Assembly (NCBI GenBank): GCA_963663395.1 | Contig: OY760226.1 | Location: forward strand, 2,976,001-3,040,000 | Origin: Azophilus sp963663395 | GTDB taxonomy: Bacteria > Pseudomonadota > Gammaproteobacteria > Pseudomonadales > Azotimanducaceae | Reading direction: 5' to 3' | DNA length: 64,000 nucleotides | In this document: positions 40,937 through 50,620 of the stretch, piece by piece | How positions within the stretch are numbered: position 1 is the stretch's first letter | Layout of the letters: every line of letters begins with the position of its first letter | Program-made: the position numbers and the translations under genes | Notes under the pieces: model-generated | Databases searched by the model: none | What the model saw: the letters and a program-made list of their open reading frames with translations, nothing else | Told to the model about the DNA's origin: nothing

Positions 40937-43297
40937 ATGACTTCGCTTTTTTCATTGGCAAACCGTGCGTGGCTGGCGTTCGGCCTGGTTGCCACCGCAT
41001 CGGTGTTGACCGGTCTGCCGTCGGCAGCGTCGGCTCAGGAGGGTGTTTCGCAAGAAGCCTATCTCGAGGAAATCATCGTCACCGCCGCCCGACGGGAGCA
41101 GAACCTACAGTCCGTGGGATTGGCCGTCACCGCGTTCAGCGGTGAGGAACTGCGCGAACAGGGCATTTTCGACATCAAGGGCGTCACCGAACGCACGCCC
41201 GGTTTCTCCATGGGTGAATTCAACCCGGGGCAAACCCAGTTGTTCATTCGCGGCATCGGCTCCAACGAAGACGGCGCTGCCGGCGACCAGTCCGTCGTGG
41301 TGTTCGTTGACGAGGTCTATATCGGCCGCTCCGCCGGCCAGGATGTGGACCTGTTCGACCTCGAACGGGTCGAAGTGCTGCGCGGGCCCCAGGGCACGCT
41401 GTTCGGCCGCAACGTGGTGGGTGGAGCGGTCAGCCTGATCACCAAGAAGCCGGGCGAAGAACCCGAACTCACCGTCGAGGGCAGCTACGGAAACTACAAC
41501 GCCCTCACGCTGCGCGGCCTGGCCAGCGGCCCCATCGGCGAAAACCTGTACGGCAAGATTTCCTTTTCCTCCCGGCGCCGCGACGGCTACCTCGAGAACC
41601 ACATCGGGCAATACAGTTCGTTCTATGAGGGCCAGGGCATCAGCAGCTTCGAATTCGAAGACAAGGACCCGCGCAAGATCGATCGCGACAGCTTTCGCGC
41701 GGCGCTGCGCTACGTGCCGGGCGACAACGTGGAGATCAACTTGACAGCCAACTACTCGACGCTGGACGAATTCGGCGCGGTGCGCCACTTCATCGGCGGC
41801 AACGGCGCGGTGCTGCATCCGGCGCACAGTGCGCTGGTGCCCGACTACGACAGCAATATCCACGCCGTGCTCGCGGACGATCTGGGCCGGTTCACGCTCG
41901 ACATCTGGGGCGTGACCGCGCGCCTGGACTGGGATCTCAACGACAACCTCACCTTTACCTCGTTGAGCGCATACAGGGACGTGGAGTCGACCAACCTCGA
42001 ACACGGGCTGGGGACGCCGACGTTGTCCCACGTATTGCTCAGCAGCGGGGCGATTCCCTTTGCGGCCGATGGCTTCAACGACTACATAGACAATTCGCAA
42101 ACCTTCACTCAGGAGTTGCGGCTGACATCGAGCGGTGAAAGCAGGCTGCAATGGGTTGCCGGGCTGTATTTTCTGGACGAGGACGTGCACCGGCACGAGA
42201 CTGCGTCGATTGGCATCAAGATTCCGATCGGCGGCGGCAACTTCCTGGATGGGCCCGGGTTCAACATCAGCAACAGCGTGGCCGGCGACGATCAACGTGC
42301 GGACACCACCAGTTACGCAGCGTTCGCCCAGGCCACCTACGACATCACCGACGCGCTCAGCCTTACCGTGGGCGGCCGCTACACCAAGGACGACAAGGAG
42401 ATCAACCGTGTAGGCGTTCCCAATGGCGTGTCCATTACCGAGGCGTACACCGCCTCCGCCGAGGACGACTGGAGTGAATTCACCGGCAAGGTATCCATCG
42501 GCTACCAGTTGACCGAGGACATCTACCTCTACGGCACCTTCTCGGAGGGCTACAAGTCCGGTGGCTATCAGGGTCTGGCGGCCCGCAAGGTACAGGCGGA
42601 AACACCCTTCCAGCCCGAGTTCGCCACCCTGTACGAAGGCGGCGCGAAGACAGAATGGTTCGACAACCGCCTGCGCGTGAACATCGCGGGGTTCTTCACC
42701 GATTACAAGGACCTGCAGATCCTGCAACTGCTGGTTCCGGCAGGCGCGCCGTCCGGAACCCCGGGTACGCTGTTCACGCAGAATGCGGCGAATGCCGAGG
42801 TGAGTGGCGTGGAAGTCGAGTTTGTGCTCGCGGCCACCGAGAACCTGACCCTGCAGGGGTCGATTACCGCCCTCGACACGGAGTTTATCGACTTTTTCGC
42901 TCCGGCCGGGTTTACCTCCCCGGGCGGTGGCGCCGGCGGCCAGAGCCGCATTGGCAACGAACTGCGCAATGCGCCTGATCTGGCATACAACCTGCTGGCG
43001 CGCTATCGGCACAAGTTGCCCGGTGGCAGCGAAATGACCTACCAGATGGACTTTCGTCACAAGGACCAGGTCAATCAGGATCCGGACAACCTGGATTTCG
43101 CCTCGATTCCGGAATACGACGTGGCGGATGTGCGAATCGCCTGGTCGAACCGGGACGGCAGCGTGGAAATCGCGGGCTGGGTGACCAACCTGTTTGATGA
43201 AAAGTACTTCATCCACAATTTTCCGGGTCTGGGTGACGGGCTAGCCACCGCCGGTCCGCCGCGCATGTATGGCATGACCTTTACCTGGAGACAATGA
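40937..43297 (+). CDS. TonB-dependent outer-membrane receptor
   Basis: A 786-residue receptor with a signal peptide (about 1-34, ending SAASA), TonB box LEEIIVTAARRE, plug segments QLFIRGIGSNEDG and RVEVLRGPQGTLFGRNVVGG, and a C-terminal barrel ending YGMTFTWRQ. The barrel contains GYKSGGYQGL, common in receptors from substrate-degrading Gammaproteobacteria and Sphingomonads. AGGAG lies nine bases before ATG 40937. It is likely to import the acylated or peptide-like substrate of the nearby amidohydrolases. No regulator is adjacent. Confidence 0.92.
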   Translation: MTSLFSLANRAWLAFGLVATASVLTGLPSAASAQEGVSQEAYLEEIIVTAARREQNLQSVGLAVTAFSGEELREQGIFDIKGVTERTPGFSMGEFNPGQTQLFIRGIGSNEDGAAGDQSVVVFVDEVYIGRSAGQDVDLFDLERVEVLRGPQGTLFGRNVVGGAVSLITKKPGEEPELTVEGSYGNYNALTLRGLASGPIGENLYGKISFSSRRRDGYLENHIGQYSSFYEGQGISSFEFEDKDPRKIDRDSFRAALRYVPGDNVEINLTANYSTLDEFGAVRHFIGGNGAVLHPAHSALVPDYDSNIHAVLADDLGRFTLDIWGVTARLDWDLNDNLTFTSLSAYRDVESTNLEHGLGTPTLSHVLLSSGAIPFAADGFNDYIDNSQTFTQELRLTSSGESRLQWVAGLYFLDEDVHRHETASIGIKIPIGGGNFLDGPGFNISNSVAGDDQRADTTSYAAFAQATYDITDALSLTVGGRYTKDDKEINRVGVPNGVSITEAYTASAEDDWSEFTGKVSIGYQLTEDIYLYGTFSEGYKSGGYQGLAARKVQAETPFQPEFATLYEGGAKTEWFDNRLRVNIAGFFTDYKDLQILQLLVPAGAPSGTPGTLFTQNAANAEVSGVEVEFVLAATENLTLQGSITALDTEFIDFFAPAGFTSPGGGAGGQSRIGNELRNAPDLAYNLLARYRHKLPGGSEMTYQMDFRHKDQVNQDPDNLDFASIPEYDVADVRIAWSNRDGSVEIAGWVTNLFDEKYFIHNFPGLGDGLATAGPPRMYGMTFTWRQ

Positions 43298-43413
43298 CGA
43301 CTGTCCGAAATTGCGCGACCTTACGCGTCGGCGCGATGGTAAGGGGTCTCGATCTGGCGCAACGGCGGGGCACAGCGCCTTTTTCCGCGCAGTCAGGTCG
43401 AAGGCAGTAGCCC

Positions 43414-43983
43414 GTGTCCCGGGAAATACTGGTCGATCACAAGCTCAAAGGCGGCAACCTGTTGCTGTCCAGAGAGCGAGAGAACGGCCGGTTGGTGCTG
43501 CACTTCCGCGCGCGGATGAACACCCGCCACCCGGCCGACGTGATTTTCGATCAACTGGTGCTGGGCTTCAGCGACAGCGCCCGTAGCTGGATCTGGCCGC
43601 TGCACTACGAGAACACCCCGGAATCGCCGCCCGGCGGCCTGCAGGTCGGCAGCATCACCAGGATGACCTATCGCGTACCGCGTTTCGACAAGCCGGATAT
43701 TCCCGCCAAGCCGGCGACCTACTCCTACGAGTGGCTGCAACTGGATCCCCGGGCGCGGCTGCTCGAGTACCGGGGCCTCGACCACCCGTTGCAGGGCGGC
43801 GCTGTCGTTCGGGTGGAACCCCTGGAAGGGGGAGGCAGCCAGGTGCAGTGGGACGGCGCTTACGAACAGGGCCCCGACCCCTCCCAGGCCATTGTCATCG
43901 ACTCGATCGTCAATTATTTCCCGGTGCTGTACGACAGCATCGAAGCGTTGATCGAAGCCGGCCCGGAACGGCTCGAGCAGTGA
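43414..43983 (+). CDS. SRPBCC-like protein, unknown function
   Basis: A 189-residue cytosolic protein beginning at GTG 43414. The run of beta strands (GRLVLHFRARMNT, GSITRMTYRVPRFD, YSYEWLQLDPRARLLEY) followed by a long C-terminal helix, VNYFPVLYDSIEALIEAG, fits the START/SRPBCC ligand-binding fold, but no specific family was recognised. It is convergent with the LLM and acyl-CoA synthetase operon. It may bind a hydrophobic intermediate. Confidence 0.5.
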   Translation: MSREILVDHKLKGGNLLLSRERENGRLVLHFRARMNTRHPADVIFDQLVLGFSDSARSWIWPLHYENTPESPPGGLQVGSITRMTYRVPRFDKPDIPAKPATYSYEWLQLDPRARLLEYRGLDHPLQGGAVVRVEPLEGGGSQVQWDGAYEQGPDPSQAIVIDSIVNYFPVLYDSIEALIEAGPERLEQ

Positions 43984-44017
43984 GGGCGCCGCCACGCGGG
44001 CAGCGGCCCCAGGTGGA

Positions 44018-44905
44018 CTAGTCGTTCAGCCCGAGCAGCGCACTCCAGCGGCGCATGTCGCCTGCCAGGTGCTTCGACCGGATCGGCGCCTGGACGACCA
44101 GTTCGTCCAGGTCAAACCGTGCCGCCGCTTCAATCATCGCGAAAACCTGGTCGTCCGAATTATGCGGGGAGAACGGCACGTTCAGCTTGACCAGGAACCC
44201 GTCGCGTCGCGTGCGGTCGGCTTTTTCCAATTCCGCCTGCAGCCGTGACAGCAGCCTTGGCGCATCGTCGTGGGGGGTCCACACGCCGAACCAACCATCA
44301 CCGCGATGCACCGCGCGCCGCATGGCGAGCCCGGAATTGCCGCCGACCAGGATCGGGGGGCCGCCGCTGGTGAGCGGCCGCGGTTGCAACACCACGTCCT
44401 CGAACTCCAGGAACTCACCGTGGAACTCGGCGGTCTCGCCCGACCAGGCAAGGCGGATCGCGTCGAGGTATTCATCGAAGCGCCTGCCCCGGCCCGGCCA
44501 GGGGACCCCCAGCGCTTCGTATTCCTGGGAGGACCAGCCGAGGCCAACGCCGAACTCGAAGCGCCCCTGGGCAACATGATCGAGGGTCATGACTTCCTTG
44601 GCGGTCAGCAGCGCCGGCCGTTCCGGCACGATCAGCACCGTCGTGCCGAGCCGCAGGCGCGTCGTGACGCAGGCCGCCACCGCGCACACCAGCAGCGGGT
44701 CGTACAGCCCGAACCGGTTGCGCCAGGGGTTGTCACCTTTCGGTGAGTGCGGGTACGGATCGCTGTAGCGGTTGAAAAACACGATGTGCTCGGGCGCCCA
44801 CAGCGAGTTGAAACCGCAGTCCTCCGCGGCCTGTGCGAAATCCTTCAGGAAACCGATGTCGCGTAGGGGCGAATCGCCGAACGAAGCCGAAAGACCGATT
44901 TTCAA
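44018..44905 (-). CDS. LLM-class flavin-dependent oxidoreductase
   Basis: A 295-residue luciferase-like enzyme, F420/FMN class. Family parts: MKIGLSASFGDSP, FNSLWAPEHIVFFNRY, TRLRLGTTVLIVPERPALLT, FEFGVGLGWSSQEYEALGVP, and GPPILVGGNSGLAMRRAVHR. The TTG start at 44905 overlaps the stop of the acyl-CoA synthetase (TTGA), so the two are coupled. Together they could activate a carboxylic acid to its CoA ester and oxidise it. Compare the paralogues at 2284, 5952 and 59633. Confidence 0.87.
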   Translation of the reverse strand: MKIGLSASFGDSPLRDIGFLKDFAQAAEDCGFNSLWAPEHIVFFNRYSDPYPHSPKGDNPWRNRFGLYDPLLVCAVAACVTTRLRLGTTVLIVPERPALLTAKEVMTLDHVAQGRFEFGVGLGWSSQEYEALGVPWPGRGRRFDEYLDAIRLAWSGETAEFHGEFLEFEDVVLQPRPLTSGGPPILVGGNSGLAMRRAVHRGDGWFGVWTPHDDAPRLLSRLQAELEKADRTRRDGFLVKLNVPFSPHNSDDQVFAMIEAAARFDLDELVVQAPIRSKHLAGDMRRWSALLGLND

Positions 44906-46524
44906 GTCGTCAACCTGTCGCGCTTGAGAATGATGCCGGCCTGTTCCCGGTCCCAGGTATCCGCGGTAATGCCCTGTTCCCGCAACGCCGTCTTCTGCAC
45001 CTTGTTGGTCGGCGTCTTGGGCAGTTCGTCCATGATCCGAACGTATCTCGGAACCATGAAGTGAGCCATTTTCGGAACCAGGAATTCAATCAGTGCGAGC
45101 GCATCGACACTGCCGCCCAACCTGGGCTGCACCACGACCATGACCTCGTCCTCGGAATACCCGCTCGGTACCGGTATGGCCGCGGCATCCAGAACGTCCG
45201 GGTGCGCAAGCACCGCTTTCTCCACCTCCAGCGACGAGATGTTCTCGCCCCGCCGGCGTATCGAGTCCTTCATCCGGTCAACGAAGAAAAAGCGATTCCC
45301 CTCGTCCCGGTAGAACGCATCGCCCGTGTGGAACCAGCCATTGCGCCAGGCCTTGAGCGTCGCTTCTGGCGCATTGACATAACCGCTGTTGAGCGACCAG
45401 GGCAGATCGGCCCTGACCATCAGTTCCCCCACCGTTCCGACCGGCACTTCGATGTCGTTCTCGTCGACGATGCGGCATTCCACGCCCGGGCGCACCCGTC
45501 CGCAGTAACCGGACCGGGTCGGGTTCATTTCGCTCACCAGCGGAATCGGCGCCTCGCTCATGCCGAAGCCGGTGAAATATTCGAAACCATGGCGGCGGGC
45601 CAGCTCCCGTATCTGCTCGTCCACCGGGGCAGCCAGAACCCGGCGCAGCGGATTGTCGAGGTCGTTGGCGGCGGCCGGCCGCTTGCTCAGGAAGGCGATG
45701 ACGCTGCCGACCAGGCCGCATTGGGTGGCGCAGTTCATGCTGCGCACCTGGTCCCAGAAGCGGTCGGTGCTGAAGCCTTCGATCACCCCGATGCCGGCCT
45801 GGCGCACGAGCGCGCCGTACACACCCCCCGTCGCGCCGAGGTGAAACAACGGCATGCTGATCAGGCAGCGCTCATGGGGCTCGATGAATCCCACCGCCAG
45901 CACCCCCACCGTGTAGTAGTGCAGGTAGGAACAGAGCACGCCCTTGGATGGGCCGGTGGTGCCCGATGTGTAGATGAGTGCCATGGTGTCCCAGGGCATT
46001 ACCGGCTGCACCGCCTGCAAGGCACCGCCGTCACCGTCGAGGGTGTCGGCGGGCAGCAGCGATACGGGCAATTCGACGTCCGGCATCCGGCCGATGACGA
46101 CGACGCGCTCGAGATTCGCGAGTTCGAGTCCCCGCAGGCGCTCGACCAGGGCCGCGTGAACGATCATGACCCTTGCCCCGGAATTGGCAATCACGTGTTC
46201 GAGAAGGTCGCCCCGGTATGCCAGGTTGACCGGCGCATACACGGCGCCCAGGAAAGCCAGCGCAAACCAGCTTCTGAGGATTTCCGGCCCGTTCGGGAGC
46301 CAGACCAGGACCCGTTCCTGACGCGTCACGCCAAGTTGCTGCAGGCCCTGTGCCCACTCACGTGTCCTCTCCAGTGTCTCGCCATAGGTCCATTGCCGGC
46401 CGTCTTCGAACACCGCAAAAACGCGTTCCGGGCGCTGCCGACCGGCCTTTTTCAGAAGGGCCTCGAGCACGCACTCCTCCCGCGCCGGCATGGCGGGATC
46501 GAACCAGGGTGGATATGCTGACAT
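44902..46524 (-). CDS. AMP-dependent acyl-CoA synthetase
   Basis: A 540-residue adenylate-forming ligase. The ATP loop is LIYTSGTTGPSKG, the adenine motif FGMSEAPIPL, then GWFHTGDAFYRDEG, RMKDSIRRRGENISSLEVE and, near the end, PKTPTNKVQKTALR with the catalytic Lys. These are typical of fatty-acid, carnitine or benzoate-like CoA ligases. I take ATG 46524 (MSAYPPW) as start; an upstream in-frame codon has no support. It is coupled to the LLM enzyme. The exact acid is unknown. Confidence 0.9.
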   Translation of the reverse strand: MSAYPPWFDPAMPAREECVLEALLKKAGRQRPERVFAVFEDGRQWTYGETLERTREWAQGLQQLGVTRQERVLVWLPNGPEILRSWFALAFLGAVYAPVNLAYRGDLLEHVIANSGARVMIVHAALVERLRGLELANLERVVVIGRMPDVELPVSLLPADTLDGDGGALQAVQPVMPWDTMALIYTSGTTGPSKGVLCSYLHYYTVGVLAVGFIEPHERCLISMPLFHLGATGGVYGALVRQAGIGVIEGFSTDRFWDQVRSMNCATQCGLVGSVIAFLSKRPAAANDLDNPLRRVLAAPVDEQIRELARRHGFEYFTGFGMSEAPIPLVSEMNPTRSGYCGRVRPGVECRIVDENDIEVPVGTVGELMVRADLPWSLNSGYVNAPEATLKAWRNGWFHTGDAFYRDEGNRFFFVDRMKDSIRRRGENISSLEVEKAVLAHPDVLDAAAIPVPSGYSEDEVMVVVQPRLGGSVDALALIEFLVPKMAHFMVPRYVRIMDELPKTPTNKVQKTALREQGITADTWDREQAGIILKRDRLTT

Positions 46525-46690
46525 GCGAGCGATTGTCCGGTACCCGGTGTGAAACGCAAGCAATACAGTGGGAGCCCCGCGGCTGGCTGCTGGTGCTGAT
46601 GGCCTGCTGCGGCCCCGCTGTAGCGTTCACCGAGAACGTCACGACGCTGACGTTCCAGTCGGTACCTTGCGGCAGTTCGCTTCAGTGCGG

Positions 46691-48739
46691 CTATTGGCGC
46701 GGCAGCGTCGTCAACAGGATGTATGATTGCCGCTCCGGCCCGTGGTGCACGGAATTCGTGGCCACGACATGCGAGGTTTCGGCCGGATTCCACCCGCCGG
46801 TGTTGAGGTTGCGGGCGAAGCGCGGGAAATTGCTGCTCGATACCTCCAGGCGGATGCGGTGTCCGGCGCGGAACACGTTGCTGGTCATCAGCGGGGCGAA
46901 GCGCAGTTCGTAGACCGCCCCGTCCTCCATGAAGACTTCGCGGTCGAAGCCCTCCCGGTAGCGTGCCCGCTTGATGGTTTCGTCCAGGTTCCAGGCCGTG
47001 CCGTCGGGTTCCACGTCGAGCAGCTTGACGGTGAAGTCCGTGTCGCGCGCATCGGAGGAGACATATAGCACCACCTCGATTCCCCCGGTCACTTCCAGGT
47101 CGTCCGTGAGCGGTTCGCCGGTGTAGACCAGCACGTCCTGGCGCGATTCGACGGGGCGCTGATCGAAGGAGCCGGTTTTCACCTGGTCGCTCAGGCAGCA
47201 GACGTTGCCGCCGAGTGAGGGTACCGGGTTCATCGGGTCGTAGGTAAAGGTGTCGCGGTTGCCGTCGGCGGGTGGTTCGGCGACCAGGGCGCCGTCGCCG
47301 GACAGGGAGTTGGCGCGGCCGCCGCTCGCCAGGTACAGCTTGAGTTCGGTCGCGCCTTCGGGGGGCCAGGATTCCGCCGTCAGCCACTCATTGGAACCCA
47401 TGGCGAAATACTGCACCCTGGGCTGCCTGTCCGGGAAGCCGTTGCGCTCGCCCTTCAGGTGCAGGTCGAAGAAGTCGTACACCATGTCGTCGAGCCCGAA
47501 GTGCACGCGCCCCATGTTCCTCTCGCCGACGACATGTGGGTCGCGCAGGCGGTACATGTGGCAGTGCTCCGTGGGGGCGACGACCAGGTACTGGCCGTCG
47601 CGAATCCGCTCTTCGCTCGCGTTGCGCCGTACGTGGTTGAACAGTTCGATGTTGGGCGCGGCGGACAGGTCGTACCAGGCGTTCACCCACAGGGCGGGAA
47701 CGTGGAAGTCCTCGTTGTCGTGGTAGAGCCCACCCTTGTACCAGTCCGGGTGATCCGGGCCGCGGCTCGTCATTTCGTCGAAGATGCCGTTGGGCCCGCC
47801 CGCGGCGACGATCGCATCCTTCAGCGGCAGGTGGCGGAAGGCGGTGCCCCAGTCGACATCGGGGTAGGAGGGCGCGAGATCGTAATATCTCGAGACACGG
47901 ATGCGCTCCTCCCGCGACAGGTCGGCGGGGAACATGGGGCGCACCAGGTTCTGTTCGTGGTAGAGCCAGGTGAGCATGGGCAGCTGGATGACGCCGCCCT
48001 TGTAGTAGTTGCCCTGCTCGTAGTAGGGCCCCATACGGCCGATGCCCGCGCCCGGGCTCATGGGCACGGCGGCGGCATGGGCCGGGTGCGGTTCGCTCGC
48101 CAGCGCCATGATCCACTCGGCGGTGGAAGAACAGCCGGTGGTGCCGACCTTGCCGTTCGACCACTCCTGTTCCGCGATCCAGGTGAGGGTGTCGCGGCCG
48201 TCGGTGCGCGGGCGTCCGAGCACCTCCCAGGTTCCCTCGGAGAAGAACTTGCCGCGCTCGTTCTGCTTCACGAAGGCGTAGCCGCGGCGGACAGCATCGA
48301 GCGCGAACTTCAGGTTGGCGTCGAAGTAGTCCGGGTTGGGTTCCATCTTCTCGGAGAAGTTGTAAGGGGAGCGCCACAGAATGGTGGGGACGGGGCCCTC
48401 GGCGTTCTTCGGCAGGTAGATGCGCGAGGCCAGGCGAACGCCGTCGCGCATGGGCACCATCACCATGTATTCGACATGCGCTTCCCGTGCGAGCGCGGCG
48501 CGGCGCACCTCGTCGGTAAGCGGGTCGCTGTCTGCCGGCGCACCGCTCGCGGCCAGGAATGCGGCGGCGGCCAGGAGTGACCGGCAGCCCCGAGTCAGCT
48601 TGCTCGATTCCGCAGGCCGGAGGAGTTTCGGCCCCGGTATCCGAGGCCTCGGTCGAGGCGCTTTGCTGAACAGACGGGATTCGCCCCGTACTAACGAAAC
48701 CCTCGTATCCCGGCGCGACGCGGAAACCGGCGTTGTCAT
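46691..48739 (-). CDS. CocE/NonD-type exported serine hydrolase
   Basis: A protein of about 682 residues with the X-Pro dipeptidyl-peptidase/cocaine-esterase fold. The S15 alpha/beta domain starts at VPMRDGVRLASRIYLP; the nucleophile elbow is GTTGCSSTAEW, with Ser, rather than the usual GxSYxG; the C-terminal jelly-roll (PPAC type) begins near NCCLSDQ region and has GHRIRLEVSSSNFPRFARN, the usual place near the His. A signal-like hydrophobic segment SLLAAAAFLAASGAPA lies about 55 residues in, so the real start may be later than ATG 48739. It overlaps or touches the DUF885 gene upstream. Likely cleaves acyl or peptide bonds in the periplasm. Confidence 0.82.
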   Translation of the reverse strand: MTTPVSASRRDTRVSLVRGESRLFSKAPRPRPRIPGPKLLRPAESSKLTRGCRSLLAAAAFLAASGAPADSDPLTDEVRRAALAREAHVEYMVMVPMRDGVRLASRIYLPKNAEGPVPTILWRSPYNFSEKMEPNPDYFDANLKFALDAVRRGYAFVKQNERGKFFSEGTWEVLGRPRTDGRDTLTWIAEQEWSNGKVGTTGCSSTAEWIMALASEPHPAHAAAVPMSPGAGIGRMGPYYEQGNYYKGGVIQLPMLTWLYHEQNLVRPMFPADLSREERIRVSRYYDLAPSYPDVDWGTAFRHLPLKDAIVAAGGPNGIFDEMTSRGPDHPDWYKGGLYHDNEDFHVPALWVNAWYDLSAAPNIELFNHVRRNASEERIRDGQYLVVAPTEHCHMYRLRDPHVVGERNMGRVHFGLDDMVYDFFDLHLKGERNGFPDRQPRVQYFAMGSNEWLTAESWPPEGATELKLYLASGGRANSLSGDGALVAEPPADGNRDTFTYDPMNPVPSLGGNVCCLSDQVKTGSFDQRPVESRQDVLVYTGEPLTDDLEVTGGIEVVLYVSSDARDTDFTVKLLDVEPDGTAWNLDETIKRARYREGFDREVFMEDGAVYELRFAPLMTSNVFRAGHRIRLEVSSSNFPRFARNLNTGGWNPAETSHVVATNSVHHGPERQSYILLTTLPRQ

Positions 48740-48750
48740 GATCGCAACGT

Positions 48751-50424
48751 TCAATCCGCGTCGAGAATCTTGCGGACATCCGCATCGTCGCCGGTCAGCT
48801 GCCAGTGCACCAGGGCAATGGGAACGGAACCCGCGTCGTTCAGTTCAGCGTAGAAGTCACGCAGGGTATAGGGGGCCTCGTCGTTCTCCGTCTGCTTGGT
48901 GCGGTGCGCGAGCAGGCGCTCGAGCAGGTACTTGCCGGTGACGTAGCTGGTGCCGTAGCCAGGCTGGCGCAGGTACAGTTGCTGTTCGAATTCCATCAGT
49001 TCGCGCTCCGTGCCCATCCAGCCGCGCGGCGTCCAGTCCACGTGCACGGTGCCGGCCTCCGCCATGGTCATGTCGTTGGCGTGGGCGTACAGGGAGCCGA
49101 GCCCGCGGGCCGCGCGCTGGGCCAGCATGATCCAAACCAGTTCCCGGGAGCGGGGATTGACGTCGTAGAGGCCCGCGTGCATGAACATCTCTTCCACGCC
49201 GGTGGCCGTGCCCTCGTTGCGGGTGTCGAAGATGTTGTAGAGCAGCGCTCCGCGGCGGATCGGGCTGGAATGGGGCTCGTCGCGCATCTGCGCCAGCTCC
49301 CACCAGTGATAGAAGTGGGTATAGAGCGGCGTGGGGTCGAAGTGCGCGGCGATCCAGAAGAAGTTGCGCGTTTCCACGGGAACGAAAGTGCCGAGGTGCT
49401 CGCGCAGGGCCGGGTCCATGTTGTCTTTCACGTGCATGACCTGCTCGTCCGCGAGCCATGCCATGAGCCTCGTGGCGGACGCATCGGCCAGACGGTCGTA
49501 TTCTTCCGGGCTGGCTGCGGCAACCTGTTGCGGCAGGTTGCGGTTCCGGTGTTCCTCGAGCTTCAGCGACGACCAGGCCCGGTCGAGTTCCCGTTGCAGC
49601 AGGTCCACTTCCTGCTCCCAGGTGAGCGGCAGGTAGTGCACCTGCTGCTGGTACCAGGTGTACTGGTCCTTGCCGAGGCCGGACGGGCCGGTCTTGGACG
49701 GCGCCTGCTCATCCAGCCAGGCCACAAGCTCGTCCGTGGCCGCCTGGGCGGCTGCGACCGCTTCGGTCAGTGCCGCGCTTGCGCCGTCGCCCGCCATCTC
49801 CAGAATGCTGTCCAGGCGGTCGCGCTGACTGCGGATGTTGCGTATGCCCGCAACCCACAGGTCACGTGCGTTTCCGGTGAGATTGCCCTGCGCCTGGCGC
49901 ATGAGCGGAGGGATCACCTGCAGATCGCCGATCATCCGCTGCTCCTCGCCGGGTGAAAGCGGAAACTCGTAGGTCCACAGTTCCAGTACCGCGTGGTGGG
50001 TGGGGCCCTCATGGGCCGGCACATCGCTCTTGTAGGTCCAGATCGACTGGTAGAACGCCGGGTCGCGCACCCAGGGCTTGAGCACGCGGTGATTGAAGTC
50101 GAAGCCGTTCATCTCGGCGTTCACCAGGTGCCAGTCCACCTGCTGTTCGATGGGCCAGCCGCTGGCGTCGATGGCGTCGAGGCGTGCCCGGAATCCAGCG
50201 AATTCCTCGTAGGCGGCAGCGAACCGTTCCGCCGTGTAATCGGGGGCGCCGTCGAGCAGCGGCGGGCTCTCGAACTCCCGCCAGTCGGCGAACAGTGCTG
50301 TCAGGGTTTCGTAGGAGTTGGGATTGGGGGCGGTCTGTTCAGCGCAGGACGCTGCCAGGGGCAGGGTGGCGAGTACGCAGACCAGGCCCTTCAACAGGGA
50401 TCTGCAAGTGATTTTCGATGACAT
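48751..50424 (-). CDS. DUF885-family lipoprotein
   Basis: A 557-residue lipoprotein (lipobox LAASC at about residues 23-27). DUF885 proteins form an alpha-helical fold related to metallopeptidases; the region GVEEMFMHAGLYD and QPGYGTSYVTGKYLLERLLA match its typical late motifs, though the usual zinc-site consensus is not exact. GGGAGG precedes the ATG. The stop is 12 bases from the hydrolase ATG on the same strand, so DUF885 and CocE-type genes form an operon divergent from the M24 peptidase. All three products are exported, which suggests breakdown of peptides or amides outside the cytoplasm. Confidence 0.8.
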   Translation of the reverse strand: MSSKITCRSLLKGLVCVLATLPLAASCAEQTAPNPNSYETLTALFADWREFESPPLLDGAPDYTAERFAAAYEEFAGFRARLDAIDASGWPIEQQVDWHLVNAEMNGFDFNHRVLKPWVRDPAFYQSIWTYKSDVPAHEGPTHHAVLELWTYEFPLSPGEEQRMIGDLQVIPPLMRQAQGNLTGNARDLWVAGIRNIRSQRDRLDSILEMAGDGASAALTEAVAAAQAATDELVAWLDEQAPSKTGPSGLGKDQYTWYQQQVHYLPLTWEQEVDLLQRELDRAWSSLKLEEHRNRNLPQQVAAASPEEYDRLADASATRLMAWLADEQVMHVKDNMDPALREHLGTFVPVETRNFFWIAAHFDPTPLYTHFYHWWELAQMRDEPHSSPIRRGALLYNIFDTRNEGTATGVEEMFMHAGLYDVNPRSRELVWIMLAQRAARGLGSLYAHANDMTMAEAGTVHVDWTPRGWMGTERELMEFEQQLYLRQPGYGTSYVTGKYLLERLLAHRTKQTENDEAPYTLRDFYAELNDAGSVPIALVHWQLTGDDADVRKILDAD

Positions 50425-50620
50425 GATATCCTCCCTTTCACGCTATTATTTGCCAAATCGACTGTCCGCGCTACCGGGGAAGACGGTGGGTGGCGTCCTT
50501 CCGGAGCAACGGATTCGGGGATGCCGGAAGACCCTCCGTTCAAGCGGAACCCGGTTGAACGGGCAGCAAGTCGATCCGGCAGTTGTCGATTGCGCGCGGA
50601 TCGGTACAGGGAGGAAACGA
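50425..50620. promoter_or_regulatory. Divergent promoter region between DUF885 and M24 peptidase genes
   Basis: 196 bases between the divergent starts. GGGAGGATATC and GGGAGGAAACGA are the two ribosome sites. An AT-rich patch TTTGGCAAATAATAG (minus strand, about 50445-50459) may hold promoter elements for DUF885. No palindrome stood out. Confidence 0.4.

Noticed and set aside
41105..43216. A 703-codon open frame antisense to the second TonB receptor
   Set aside because: It is the mirror of a high-GC gene with clear receptor motifs; the antisense product has no domain, ribosome site or signal.
44833..46521. A 562-codon frame antisense to the acyl-CoA synthetase
   Set aside because: The opposite strand has complete adenylate-forming motifs; this frame has none.
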